Shown piece after piece: positions 7,740 through 14,371 of a stretch of 32,701 bases of DNA. Position 1 is the first letter of the stretch. Every line of letters begins with the position of its first letter. The position numbers and the translations under genes were made by a program. Source of the stretch: Turicibacter sp. (GTDB lineage: Bacteria; Bacillota_I; Bacilli_A; MOL361; Turicibacteraceae); assembly GCA_009780245.1 (NCBI GenBank), contig WRAJ01000027.1:1-32701 (forward strand), given 5' to 3'. Under the pieces are notes generated by a model. It was not told the DNA's origin. It made no database searches and saw only the letters and a program-made list of their open reading frames with translations.

Positions 7740-8201
7740 CTACTCAACCGTGCCCAACCAACCCGAAAGTTCAGCCACAGCCGCACCATCAAAATGCGTG
7801 TGCCCACCGACTACCTCAAAATCACGCAATTGCACCAACGCCGGCAACGCGGTAATTTCCAATGCCTCCATCACAAGCTCAAACTCCAACGCTTCCACAT
7901 CCGGATGCGTCGCATTAAAAGCGTACACCTGCACCTCTAGATGTTCTTGCATCGCTTCCTCTAAATTCTCCTGAAAGTCCACCGTCAGCCTACTGTGACC
8001 ATCGCCAACAAAAATAACTAACGTCCCTTCCTGAGCTTCTACTACCGATTCAAACTGACCAGCCTCGATCACCTCCAAGTGATTCCGACCGTCTTCCGGA
8101 AACCAATCTCGCCACTCAGGAAACAAATAAGGCGCAGTGATCAAAAACACCAGCGTCACAACAACCAATGCCCATATCACACCAAATACTTTTTTAAACA
8201 T
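7740..8201 (-). CDS. Membrane-anchored thioredoxin-fold protein without CxxC
   Basis: The 153-residue protein has one N-terminal membrane anchor (about residues 5-28) followed by an acidic extracytoplasmic domain. The layout VEAQEGTLVIFVGDGHSRLTVDFQENLEEA, a beta strand, then ALEITALPALVQLRD matches a thioredoxin fold, including the cis-proline (ITALPAL). Where thioredoxins have W-C-x-x-C, this one reads GDGHSRL, so it cannot do dithiol exchange. It may bind a partner or act structurally; I do not recognise a named family. It lies 45 bases after the Cse60-like gene and is followed by repeat array A. The fold call is inferred by eye and should be tested by structure prediction. Confidence 0.6.
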   Translation of the reverse strand: MFKKVFGVIWALVVVTLVFLITAPYLFPEWRDWFPEDGRNHLEVIEAGQFESVVEAQEGTLVIFVGDGHSRLTVDFQENLEEAMQEHLEVQVYAFNATHPDVEALEFELVMEALEITALPALVQLRDFEVVGGHTHFDGAAVAELSGWLGTVE

Positions 8202-8246
8202 GACTTTAACCTTCTTTCATCATCGAACAAGACACGCAACCTTTTC

Positions 8247-8435
8247 TTAATCGTGGTATTTATAAATGATCATCGCAGAATAAGAGAAAATTTGCCCCGG
8301 CCCATCGCTAAAATGTGATAGTTGAAACTTGACATCAATTAAATCAACTGCTGCCACGTCTCGCAAAAAAACATTCACAGCTTCCTCTAAATCTTTTTCG
8401 TGTTCCTCATCAAAAATTTTTATTTTAACCCCCAT
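8247..8435 (-). CDS. cse60: Cse60-like small protein (sporulation-associated family)
   Basis: The 62-residue protein begins MGVKIKIFDEEHEKDLEEAVNVFL and ends FSYSAMIIYKY, the pattern of B. subtilis Cse60, a small protein of the sigma-E regulon with unknown biochemical role; similar proteins occur in non-sporulating Bacilli. GAGGGGG lies 8 bases before the ATG at 8435, which fixes the start and gives the length expected for the family (about 60 residues). It lies 31 bases after tyrS with no clear terminator between them, so it may be read through from tyrS. No sporulation-type promoter was evident in the short gap. Confidence 0.72.
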   Translation of the reverse strand: MGVKIKIFDEEHEKDLEEAVNVFLRDVAAVDLIDVKFQLSHFSDGPGQIFSYSAMIIYKYHD

Positions 8436-8466
8436 GATAAAATCCCCCTCTTGCACTAGTTTTGTC

Positions 8467-9717
8467 TTAGCCGTGCTTCACTAAGAAATATTTTTTCTTT
8501 CCACGGCGAATCACCGTAAACTTCTCATCCATGGCAGCTTTTTTCGCAACCACAAATGCTAATTCGTTTTGCTTTTGTCCGTTCACAGAAATCCCGTTAT
8601 TGGTAATAAACTCACGTGCTTCGCGCTTCGAACTCGCCGCCCCCACTGTCACAAGTAAATCAATTAATCCTAAATCCTCATCAACGACAACACTCGGCAC
8701 GTCTTTAAAGCCGACTTCAATCTCAGCACTTGTTAAAGCCGCAATGTCTCCTGAGAACAAAGCCTCGGTAATACGAATCGCTTGGTTAATCGCCGCCTCG
8801 CCATGAATCAACTTCACGACCTCATATGCCAACGTCTTCTGTGCCAAACGCTCGTGCGGCGCTGCTGCAAATTTTTCCTGAATCGCTAAGATTTCTTCTT
8901 TTGTCAAGAATGTGAATAACTTTAAAAACCTGATCGCATCCGCATCAGCCGTGTTAATAAAGAACTGGTACATTTCATAAGGCGATGTTTTTTCAGGATC
9001 AAGCCAGATCGCACCGGATTCTGATTTACCGAACTTGGTGCCATCTGATTTGGTGATGAGTGGTAGGGTCATTCCAAAAGCGTTAGCTTCATGGCCTTGC
9101 TTCTTGCGAATCAAATCAAGCCCACCGACAATGTTACCCCACTGATCGCTCCCACCGATTTGCAATTGACAATCGTGGTTTTCGAATAAATGATTGTAAT
9201 CCATCGCTTGCAGAATTTGGTACGTAAATTCCGTGTATGAGATCCCGACTTCCAGGCGCGATTTTACGATGTCCTTCGCAATCATCTGGCTCACGTTAAA
9301 GCTTTTACCGTAATCGCGTAAAAAATCAAGGATGCTCACGTTGTGCGTCCAATCGTAATTATTAACAAACGTTACGGTATCACCAAATATTTTACTTAGC
9401 TGATTTTGCAAGCATGACACGTTATAGAGCACCATGTCCAGCGTTTGCATTTGACGCTCAGCGGTTTTCCCACTTGGATCGCCAATCGTACCCGTTGCAC
9501 CACCGACTAAAACAATCGGCTTATGCCCCGCATTTTGGAATCTTTTCAACACTAAAAACGGCAATAAGTGCCCAATGTGCATGCTATCTCCGGTTGGGTC
9601 TACCCCGCAATAGAGGCTTAACGACTTTTCATTCAGTACTTTTTCTAACCCTGTTGCGTCCGTGCAATCATTGATTAAACCACGCCATTCTAAATCTTTT
9701 AATAGTTCGTTATTCAT
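8467..9717 (-). CDS. tyrS: Tyrosyl-tRNA synthetase
   Basis: TyrS charges tRNA-Tyr with tyrosine in the cytoplasm. The class I HIGH motif (SMHIGHLLPFL, near residue 50), the GSDQWGN tyrosine-site block and the KFGKS loop (DGTKFGKSESGAIW) are intact. A C-terminal S4 RNA-binding domain ends RRGKKKYFLVKHG. The sequence follows B. subtilis TyrS closely throughout, with full length. The second ATG (9717) is preferred because GGAG is 10 bases before it and only one base before the ATG at 9726. The promoter lies directly upstream. The 99-base gap to ccpA is too short for a T-box riboswitch, so tyrosine-dependent antitermination is not seen here. Confidence 0.97.
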   Translation of the reverse strand: MNNELLKDLEWRGLINDCTDATGLEKVLNEKSLSLYCGVDPTGDSMHIGHLLPFLVLKRFQNAGHKPIVLVGGATGTIGDPSGKTAERQMQTLDMVLYNVSCLQNQLSKIFGDTVTFVNNYDWTHNVSILDFLRDYGKSFNVSQMIAKDIVKSRLEVGISYTEFTYQILQAMDYNHLFENHDCQLQIGGSDQWGNIVGGLDLIRKKQGHEANAFGMTLPLITKSDGTKFGKSESGAIWLDPEKTSPYEMYQFFINTADADAIRFLKLFTFLTKEEILAIQEKFAAAPHERLAQKTLAYEVVKLIHGEAAINQAIRITEALFSGDIAALTSAEIEVGFKDVPSVVVDEDLGLIDLLVTVGAASSKREAREFITNNGISVNGQKQNELAFVVAKKAAMDEKFTVIRRGKKKYFLVKHG

Positions 9718-9749
9718 ATCGTTCATACTCCATTCAAATTGATCTCTCG

Positions 9750-9778
9750 ATTATAACAGAAATTAATAAAAAAAACAA
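9750..9778 (-). promoter_or_regulatory. tyrS promoter overlapping the ccpA terminator
   Basis: Minus-strand TTGTTT (9773-9778), 17 bases, then TATAAT (9750-9755) with an extended TG-T. The -35 box lies in the 3' arm and U-tract of the ccpA terminator. Confidence 0.78.
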
Positions 9779-9816
9779 TGCAGCCACCACGTCATCAAGC
9801 GCGCCACATTGTTTTC
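9767..9816 (-). terminator. Intrinsic terminator of ccpA
   Basis: On the minus strand AAAACAATG pairs with CATTGTTTT across a GC-containing loop, extended by G-C and G-T pairs, and is followed by eight T residues. It lies about 10 bases after the ccpA stop. Confidence 0.85.
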
Positions 9817-9825
9817 TTAAAATCG

Positions 9826-10821
9826 TTATTTTTTCGTACTGCCTCGCCAGATAAACGAATGATTCAAAATCACTTCTTCGTTCATCACTTCTTCGTTGTT
9901 CATTAATTTCGTTAGCAACCTCATCGCGACAGCGCCGATGTCATACGTTGGTACCGAAACGGTACTTAATTGTGGGCGTGACATGAGCGTGTATTGCGTG
10001 TTTTGGAAGCCAACCACTTCCAGGTCTTCTGGCACTTTTAGGCCTGAATTAATGGCCGCATTCATAAAACCAATCGCAATGGAATCACGGATTGAAACAA
10101 CCGCATCCGGTGCTTTTTCATTAGCGAAAAAGTCATTAAACTCGCCGATCGACACTTCGAATTTATCATCAAAGGTAAGAATACGTGGCGGTAATTTCGA
10201 TTCCCCAATCGCTTTGAGATATCCAGCTTCTTTTAGCTTGTTGATCTCAAACTCGTCTTTCACCGTTAAAAAGGCAATGTCTCGATTTCCCGATTCGATT
10301 AATTTTCTCGTCACTTCATAAGAAGCACTCTCGTAATCGATTAAAACCGCTGGTACACGGTGTTGGCTGTCTCGACTTCCAAGTAACACCGTTGGAATTG
10401 TTTCGTTTAATAAACGGTTCACTTCTTCTTCACTCATTTGATCACTAGCCAGTAAAACGCCATCTACCTGAGAAGCAATCATGTTTTCCCACGAATCAGT
10501 TTGCAATTCTCTTTCGTTGTGCGTCACGTTTAAAAAGACAGAATAATTATATTTATCTGCAACGTCTGCAATCCCGTCTGTCATCTCAGAAATAGAAGCG
10601 CGTGAAAACGTCGGAACGATTAAGCCAACATTTGTTGAACGACGACTAGCAAGCCCTCGTGCAATGGCATTGGGGCGATAGCCTAACTCCTTAATCACTT
10701 CAAGAACACGATTTCTTGTTTTTTCTTTTACCCTCCCAGGGTTATTTAAGACACGCGAAACAGTTGCCAGGGAAACATCTGCTTTCCGCGCGACGTCATA
10801 AATTGTTATTTTACTTGACAT
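9826..10821 (-). CDS. ccpA: LacI-family regulator, CcpA-like (catabolite control protein)
   Basis: CcpA with phosphorylated HPr binds cre sites and controls carbon metabolism across Bacilli. The 331-residue protein opens with the LacI-type helix-turn-helix ITIYDVARKADVSLATVSRV, then the hinge YRPNAIARGLASRRSTNVG and a periplasmic-binding-like core. It ends with MSRPQLSTVSVPTYDIGAVAMRL and a terminal STKK, closely matching B. subtilis CcpA. CcpA is commonly encoded near tyrS in Bacillales, and here the two are adjacent. AAGGAG lies 9 bases before the ATG. The gene has its own promoter, with a possible cre-like site in the leader. A different LacI paralogue is less likely but not excluded. Confidence 0.82.
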   Translation of the reverse strand: MSSKITIYDVARKADVSLATVSRVLNNPGRVKEKTRNRVLEVIKELGYRPNAIARGLASRRSTNVGLIVPTFSRASISEMTDGIADVADKYNYSVFLNVTHNERELQTDSWENMIASQVDGVLLASDQMSEEEVNRLLNETIPTVLLGSRDSQHRVPAVLIDYESASYEVTRKLIESGNRDIAFLTVKDEFEINKLKEAGYLKAIGESKLPPRILTFDDKFEVSIGEFNDFFANEKAPDAVVSIRDSIAIGFMNAAINSGLKVPEDLEVVGFQNTQYTLMSRPQLSTVSVPTYDIGAVAMRLLTKLMNNEEVMNEEVILNHSFIWRGSTKK

Positions 10822-10856
10822 TCGACTCCACTCCTTGATCTTCTTATATTGCGAAC

Positions 10857-10868
10857 TAAAGCGCTATA
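10857..10868. promoter_or_regulatory. Possible cre-like operator in the ccpA leader
   Basis: TAAAGCGCTATA is palindromic at 10 of 12 positions around the AGCGCT centre typical of LacI-family operators. It lies about 20 bases downstream of the predicted transcription start, a place where binding would block elongation. It matches the full cre consensus only partly. Confidence 0.4.
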
Positions 10869-10885
10869 TAATTAGTGTTATCAAT

Positions 10886-10914
10886 ATTGTAACCGATATT
10901 ATTAAAAAAATCAA
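10886..10914 (-). promoter_or_regulatory. ccpA promoter
   Basis: Minus-strand TTGATT (10909-10914), 17 bases, then TACAAT (10886-10891). The predicted leader is about 55-60 bases and includes the cre-like palindrome. Confidence 0.8.
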
Positions 10915-10942
10915 CTTTTTTTGCAAAAACTTTCATAATCCC

Positions 10943-11401
10943 CTATTTTTTTAAATTCAAACGTTCTCTCTTCGGTTCTGGTAGGTTCGTCGCGTACAAC
11001 TTTTCGCTTGTATTCGACGAATTTGAAGATAAATCCTCTTGCTTTTCCTCTTTGGTGGCGACAACGTCTTCTAAGATGGTTTTTTGCAAGGAATGCTCTA
11101 ATTTAGCGATTTCCTGTTGTGTTGATTCATAAACAGCGAGTAACTTCGCATAATGATTTTCAATTTCCGCATCGTGGAGGTGTTGTTTTTTCATTTCGAC
11201 GCCACGTTGCATCGAAGAAATTAAGCTACTAATTTTATCGATTTCAAACTTTCTTGCAAAATCATGCTCAGCGACGTCTTTGCTTAAATACTTCAGCTCG
11301 ATTTTAGTTTTTTCGCACATTTTCAAAAGTTGATCGTATTGATTCTCAATCTTACTTTCAATGTTTTTTTGTTCGTTTGATGATAGAAAAATAGCGATCA
11401 C
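10943..11401 (-). CDS. Coiled-coil protein of unknown function
   Basis: I do not recognise a family. The roughly 150-residue protein is mostly charged helix with heptad-like leucine and isoleucine spacing. It carries two similar segments, IENQYDQLLKMCEKTKIEL and IENHYAKLLAVYESTQQEI, about 65 residues apart, which suggests an internal duplication. A Ser/Asn-rich, Lys-rich tail follows. No signal peptide or membrane segment is seen. The start is uncertain: the GTG at 11401 is only one base from AGGAG, and the next in-frame ATG is near residue 28. It has its own promoter and lies upstream of ccpA with only a weak palindrome between them, so some read-through into ccpA is possible. Confidence 0.65.
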   Translation of the reverse strand: MIAIFLSSNEQKNIESKIENQYDQLLKMCEKTKIELKYLSKDVAEHDFARKFEIDKISSLISSMQRGVEMKKQHLHDAEIENHYAKLLAVYESTQQEIAKLEHSLQKTILEDVVATKEEKQEDLSSNSSNTSEKLYATNLPEPKRERLNLKK

Positions 11402-11440
11402 TCTCCTTACTCATGCTTATTCTTAACAACCGCTTCCCTT

Positions 11441-11469
11441 ATTATAACAAATAACCTAGCGTTTCTCAA
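11441..11469 (-). promoter_or_regulatory. Promoter of the coiled-coil gene
   Basis: Minus-strand TTGAGA (11464-11469), 17 bases, then TATAAT (11441-11446) with an extended TG-T. The transcript would begin about 35 bases before the gene. Confidence 0.8.
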
Positions 11470-11498
11470 ATAAAATCTCAAATAAAATAATACTACTC

Positions 11499-11543
11499 AA
11501 AAACAAGCTTAAATCCTTTGGTATCAGGGTTTACGCTTGTTTT
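11499..11543 (-). terminator. Long stem-loop, probable second terminator
   Basis: AAAACAAGC pairs with GCTTGTTTT, and after a 2x2 internal loop AAATCC pairs with GGGTTT. On the minus strand it ends in TTTTT. It lies after the terminator at 11599-11630 and may catch read-through before the coiled-coil gene's promoter. Confidence 0.65.
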
Positions 11544-11598
11544 CTGTTTATTTCAAGTGTCAAACTTGGGAAAATCTCCTAATGCGTTGCTATGGTAT

Positions 11599-11630
11599 AA
11601 AAAAAGAGGGCATCTATGATGCCCCCTTTT
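11599..11630 (-). terminator. Intrinsic terminator of the unknown permease gene
   Basis: On the minus strand GGGGGCATC and GATGCCCTC form a 9-bp stem with an ATA loop, followed by seven T residues, about 35 bases after the stop. Confidence 0.92.
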
Positions 11631-11666
11631 GTGAACGATGCGGTTTTCTGGATGCCATGATGTTCC

Positions 11667-13193
11667 TTAGATGATAAATAACGTGAACACAATGCCCGCA
11701 AGACCAATCAGACCCAGTATAAATACAGGTTTTTTTGGCATCTCGTTGTTATTGTCCATGGCTTTGCCAAAGAAATAGAACACAAACGGGTGAACCAAAA
11801 ACGGCATCGCAAATATCATCGGTAACAAAGCTGCGGCTTCTTGACCAAACATGCCCCCTTGTGTCGCTGCAAAAAGACCAAAGTGGGATAGTGAAGATGT
11901 GACAGAAAGAGCCATATTTTCCATTGGCATTCCAAAAGCACTCAGAAGGGTCATACCACCGAACACGGCGGTAAACGTCCAACCCTGGGCAAAGTAGGTG
12001 ATTGCCTGTACTTCTTTTGCGTCATCGCCGTTTGCTGTTTTTAGTTTTTTGGTTCCATACAACACCAAAGCAACACCCACAGCAACCATGATAAGCGAAG
12101 GTATCATTGCCAGCGCACCTGCCGCCGCACTAACTGCTAGAATCGAAAAGATAAACGGGTGAGCAACAAAAGGCATGTTAACAGTTATCGGTGCTCTTTC
12201 TGCAGCCTCTGGTCCAAAGTCACCTGCTGTACACGCACCTGTCAAACCAGAGTGAGACAAACCACCGGCAATAGCAGGCGCTAAGTTGCGAACTTGGGTT
12301 GTTTTTGATAGAAGCATCAGCAGAGATACACCACCAAACATCCAGAAGAGCTGTCCAAAGAAACCATATGCCAGAACAGGTGTCATATCAGGTAATTCAG
12401 CTACCTGAGAAAGCCTTGAACCGCCAATCAAAAAGTTTGCACTAAGTACAACCGGCAGACCCGTGTACAACAGAGATTTGACGGTAGGACCAAAACTCCA
12501 CTTGTAGAAGACCGCCCCCAGTGGTATCGCCATAACCATTGCAAAAAAGATTTGCGGCAACGCAATGAATTGTCTTGCCCAAGATGCCGTCATCGAACTG
12601 ATTACAAGGATAACGGTGATCATTAGAAGCTCAATAATACCTTTTTTCAGATATAGCTTTTCTTTTGCGATAATCGCTTTTGGATCAACGAGAAGCGTTG
12701 CACATGCGATACCCACAAAAGCAAACAAAGCGTAATATGCGCTAAAAGTGTTGAAATTAGCGCTGAGCAACACCCGTGACAAAGAAGCGATCCCGATAAC
12801 AAGAAACAGCGCCCTTACAATCGTAATAAGCTGGTTTAATGTTGTACCAACAAAAGCTTTATCCGTTGATGGGATTTCTAAATTTTCGGGTTGGAAATCA
12901 ATTTTCCCAAACGTCTTTCGGAGTGCTTGCCCACCGGAAAATATAGTAGGAATCAGCGCTAAAACGGCTGCTCCGCTCACCATGTCTGCCATTGGGAGCG
13001 TAGGCATACCAGGTTCTACAACACCAGCGGCGTTCAGTATAAAACCAAGGGCAAGTCCCAAAACAACAACAAACAAGATCGGTGAATATTTGGTGCCAGC
13101 GACAATCATTCTTGCAACAAGAATCATGGGAATCAATAAAAATACAGTCAACCAAAACTGGTCAAAAACAAGAAGTGTAGTAGTTACGTCCAT
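11667..13193 (-). CDS. Multi-pass membrane protein, probable transporter of unrecognised family, internally duplicated
   Basis: The 508-residue protein is almost entirely hydrophobic, with roughly 12-14 membrane segments and short loops; I do not recognise the family. Two similar blocks stand out. One near residues 311-355 contains SHSGLTG, DFGPEAAERAP and MPFVAHPFIF. The other, near 433-478, contains SHFGLFA, MFGQEAAALLP and MPFLVHPFVF. Repeated His, Glu and Pro residues inside membrane blocks are what one would expect of an ion or substrate site, so a transporter is likely. It is a single-gene unit with a consensus promoter, a leader palindrome and a strong terminator. AAAGGA precedes the ATG by about 10 bases. 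The substrate is unknown. Confidence 0.8.
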   Translation of the reverse strand: MDVTTTLLVFDQFWLTVFLLIPMILVARMIVAGTKYSPILFVVVLGLALGFILNAAGVVEPGMPTLPMADMVSGAAVLALIPTIFSGGQALRKTFGKIDFQPENLEIPSTDKAFVGTTLNQLITIVRALFLVIGIASLSRVLLSANFNTFSAYYALFAFVGIACATLLVDPKAIIAKEKLYLKKGIIELLMITVILVISSMTASWARQFIALPQIFFAMVMAIPLGAVFYKWSFGPTVKSLLYTGLPVVLSANFLIGGSRLSQVAELPDMTPVLAYGFFGQLFWMFGGVSLLMLLSKTTQVRNLAPAIAGGLSHSGLTGACTAGDFGPEAAERAPITVNMPFVAHPFIFSILAVSAAAGALAMIPSLIMVAVGVALVLYGTKKLKTANGDDAKEVQAITYFAQGWTFTAVFGGMTLLSAFGMPMENMALSVTSSLSHFGLFAATQGGMFGQEAAALLPMIFAMPFLVHPFVFYFFGKAMDNNNEMPKKPVFILGLIGLAGIVFTLFII

Positions 13194-13260
13194 TTGTTAA
13201 AATTCCTTTCCATTCAATAACTAGTGGTTTGTATGTAAATCGTCCTCATAAAAGGCATTT

Positions 13261-13298
13261 CTATTTACTATTAAATTAACCGAAAACTAAGTAAATAG
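13261..13298. repeat. Perfect 9-bp inverted repeat in the permease leader
   Basis: CTATTTACT (13261-13269) and AGTAAATAG (13290-13298) are exact inverted copies separated by 20 bases. They start about 4 bases after the predicted transcription start, so they could be an operator or a 5'-end RNA stem-loop. The loop is AT-rich. Confidence 0.75.
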
Positions 13299-13308
13299 CG
13301 TGCTTTGA

Positions 13309-13337
13309 ATTATATAGTATTCTGCTAAGATTGTCAA
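13309..13337 (-). promoter_or_regulatory. Full-consensus promoter of the unknown permease
   Basis: Minus-strand TTGACA (13332-13337), exactly 17 bases, then TATAAT (13309-13314). Both hexamers match the consensus, so the promoter should be strong unless repressed. Confidence 0.92.
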
Positions 13338-13463
13338 GTAAAATCCTTTTAAATCACAGTTTGGCGAATCATGAAAGATGGGCGTGACTACATCACTTCC
13401 GACCTGCACCTGCACCGCCTAAAGAAAACGTTGACACCAACACAAAGAAAGCATTTTGAACTA
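13338..13463. other. Non-coding stretch between divergent promoters
   Basis: This part of the 390-base gap between the permease and exonuclease genes holds no convincing gene. A 51-codon plus-strand reading frame (13371-13526) has no ribosome-binding site and runs through the exonuclease promoter. The segment around 13375-13440 is richer in GC than its surroundings and could be a remnant of older coding sequence. Confidence 0.4.
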
Positions 13464-13493
13464 TTGTTTAAAATGACCTGCTTGTGGTATAAT
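13464..13493 (+). promoter_or_regulatory. Promoter of the exonuclease gene
   Basis: TTGTTT (13464-13469), 18 bases, then TATAAT (13488-13493) with an extended TG-G. The leader to the ATG is about 85 bases and includes a small GAGAG/CTCTC stem. Confidence 0.8.
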
Positions 13494-13584
13494 TGTCTAA
13501 TATGTAAGTTTAGGTTTTCCCATTAGGGAGAGATGAACCTCTCATTTAAACTCTCACTAAAAAATTAATACAAGGGCTGATAAC

Positions 13585-14322
13585 ATGATTTATGATTTTA
13601 TTGCTTTAGACTTTGAAACTGCCTCAAACGAGGCATATAGTGCTTGTTCGCTAGGACTTGCCTTTGTTAAGAACGCGAAAGTGATTGACAGAAAATATTA
13701 TTTACTTAAACCACCTTGTGAGTTTTCATCTTACAACATTAAAGTCCACGGCATCACCGAAAAAATGGTGGCAGATTCACCGACCTTCAAAGAGGTGTGG
13801 CCGGAAATCTACGACTTGATGAAAGATTCTTTATTGATGGCGCATTCAGCGAAATTTGACGTTGGTGTTCTGATTGCTTGTTGCAAGTTTTACGACATTC
13901 CGTTGCCGTACTTTCAATACATTGATAGCATTGACTTATTTAGAGCGGCTTACCCGACGCACCAAAAAGGGTCGCTGGATTATTGCGCCAAATTACTAAG
14001 CATCGAACTTGCCAATCACCACAATGCCGTTGAAGACGCGGTGGCTTGTGCGCACATTGCGATCAAGTCTATCAAGAGAATCCAAAAATACCCGCTACCG
14101 CAAATGATCGCTGCCTTTAGAGACATTCCGATCAAAACAAGCGACATCGTCTTTACGTTACCAAACCTTGATAAAAGCCACCCCTTGTACAATCAAATGA
14201 TCACTTTCCAAGGCGACATCTTAAGCACAAAAGGAAGTTTAAAAATTGCGTACAAAACCGAAATCGTCGCACCCCCGACACCGATCAAACCGAAAAAAAA
14301 AGCAACCAAAACCAAAAACTAA
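13585..14322 (+). CDS. DEDDh 3'-5' exonuclease (DnaQ-like) with a degenerate C-terminus
   Basis: These nucleases resemble the proofreading subunit of DNA polymerase III and degrade DNA 3' to 5'. The four acidic residues and the histidine are present: D9 and E11 (ALDFETA), D92 (SAKFDVG), and H146 with D151 (HNAVEDA). The nuclease domain ends near residue 165. Many Bacillota relatives carry a BRCT domain after it. Here only its opening seems present (DKSHPLYNQMITFQGDI, about 196-212), after which the protein ends in a lysine- and proline-rich tail. A lost or shortened BRCT is therefore likely. It is transcribed alone and shares a terminator with the convergent nth operon. Confidence 0.88.
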   Translation: MIYDFIALDFETASNEAYSACSLGLAFVKNAKVIDRKYYLLKPPCEFSSYNIKVHGITEKMVADSPTFKEVWPEIYDLMKDSLLMAHSAKFDVGVLIACCKFYDIPLPYFQYIDSIDLFRAAYPTHQKGSLDYCAKLLSIELANHHNAVEDAVACAHIAIKSIKRIQKYPLPQMIAAFRDIPIKTSDIVFTLPNLDKSHPLYNQMITFQGDILSTKGSLKIAYKTEIVAPPTPIKPKKKATKTKN

Positions 14323-14371
14323 CCAACAAGCTGACAACAACAATCAGGCTTAATGGTTAGTTTTCTTTTTT
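14315..14371. terminator. Shared terminator of the convergent exonuclease and nth genes
   Basis: AAAACTAACC (14315-14324) pairs with GGTTAGTTTT (14355-14364), with a second inner stem of AAGC-TGA and TCA-GGCTT. On the plus strand it ends in TTTTCTTTTTT, and the minus strand is also T-rich beyond it. The stem contains the stop codons of both genes (14320-14322 and 14357-14359). Confidence 0.85.

Noticed and set aside
9727..9825. T-box riboswitch before tyrS
   Set aside because: The gap is only 99 bases and is filled by the ccpA terminator and the tyrS promoter; no specifier loop or T-box sequence is seen.
11544..11598. Promoter from the TTGACA word between the two terminators
   Set aside because: No -10 hexamer lies 15-19 bases downstream on that strand.
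13371..13526. 51-codon plus-strand ORF before the exonuclease gene
   Set aside because: It has no ribosome-binding site, runs through the exonuclease promoter and resembles no family I know.
13533..13569. Short leader peptide (11 codons) upstream of the exonuclease
   Set aside because: The purine-rich stretch is too close to its ATG, and no attenuator hairpin follows.
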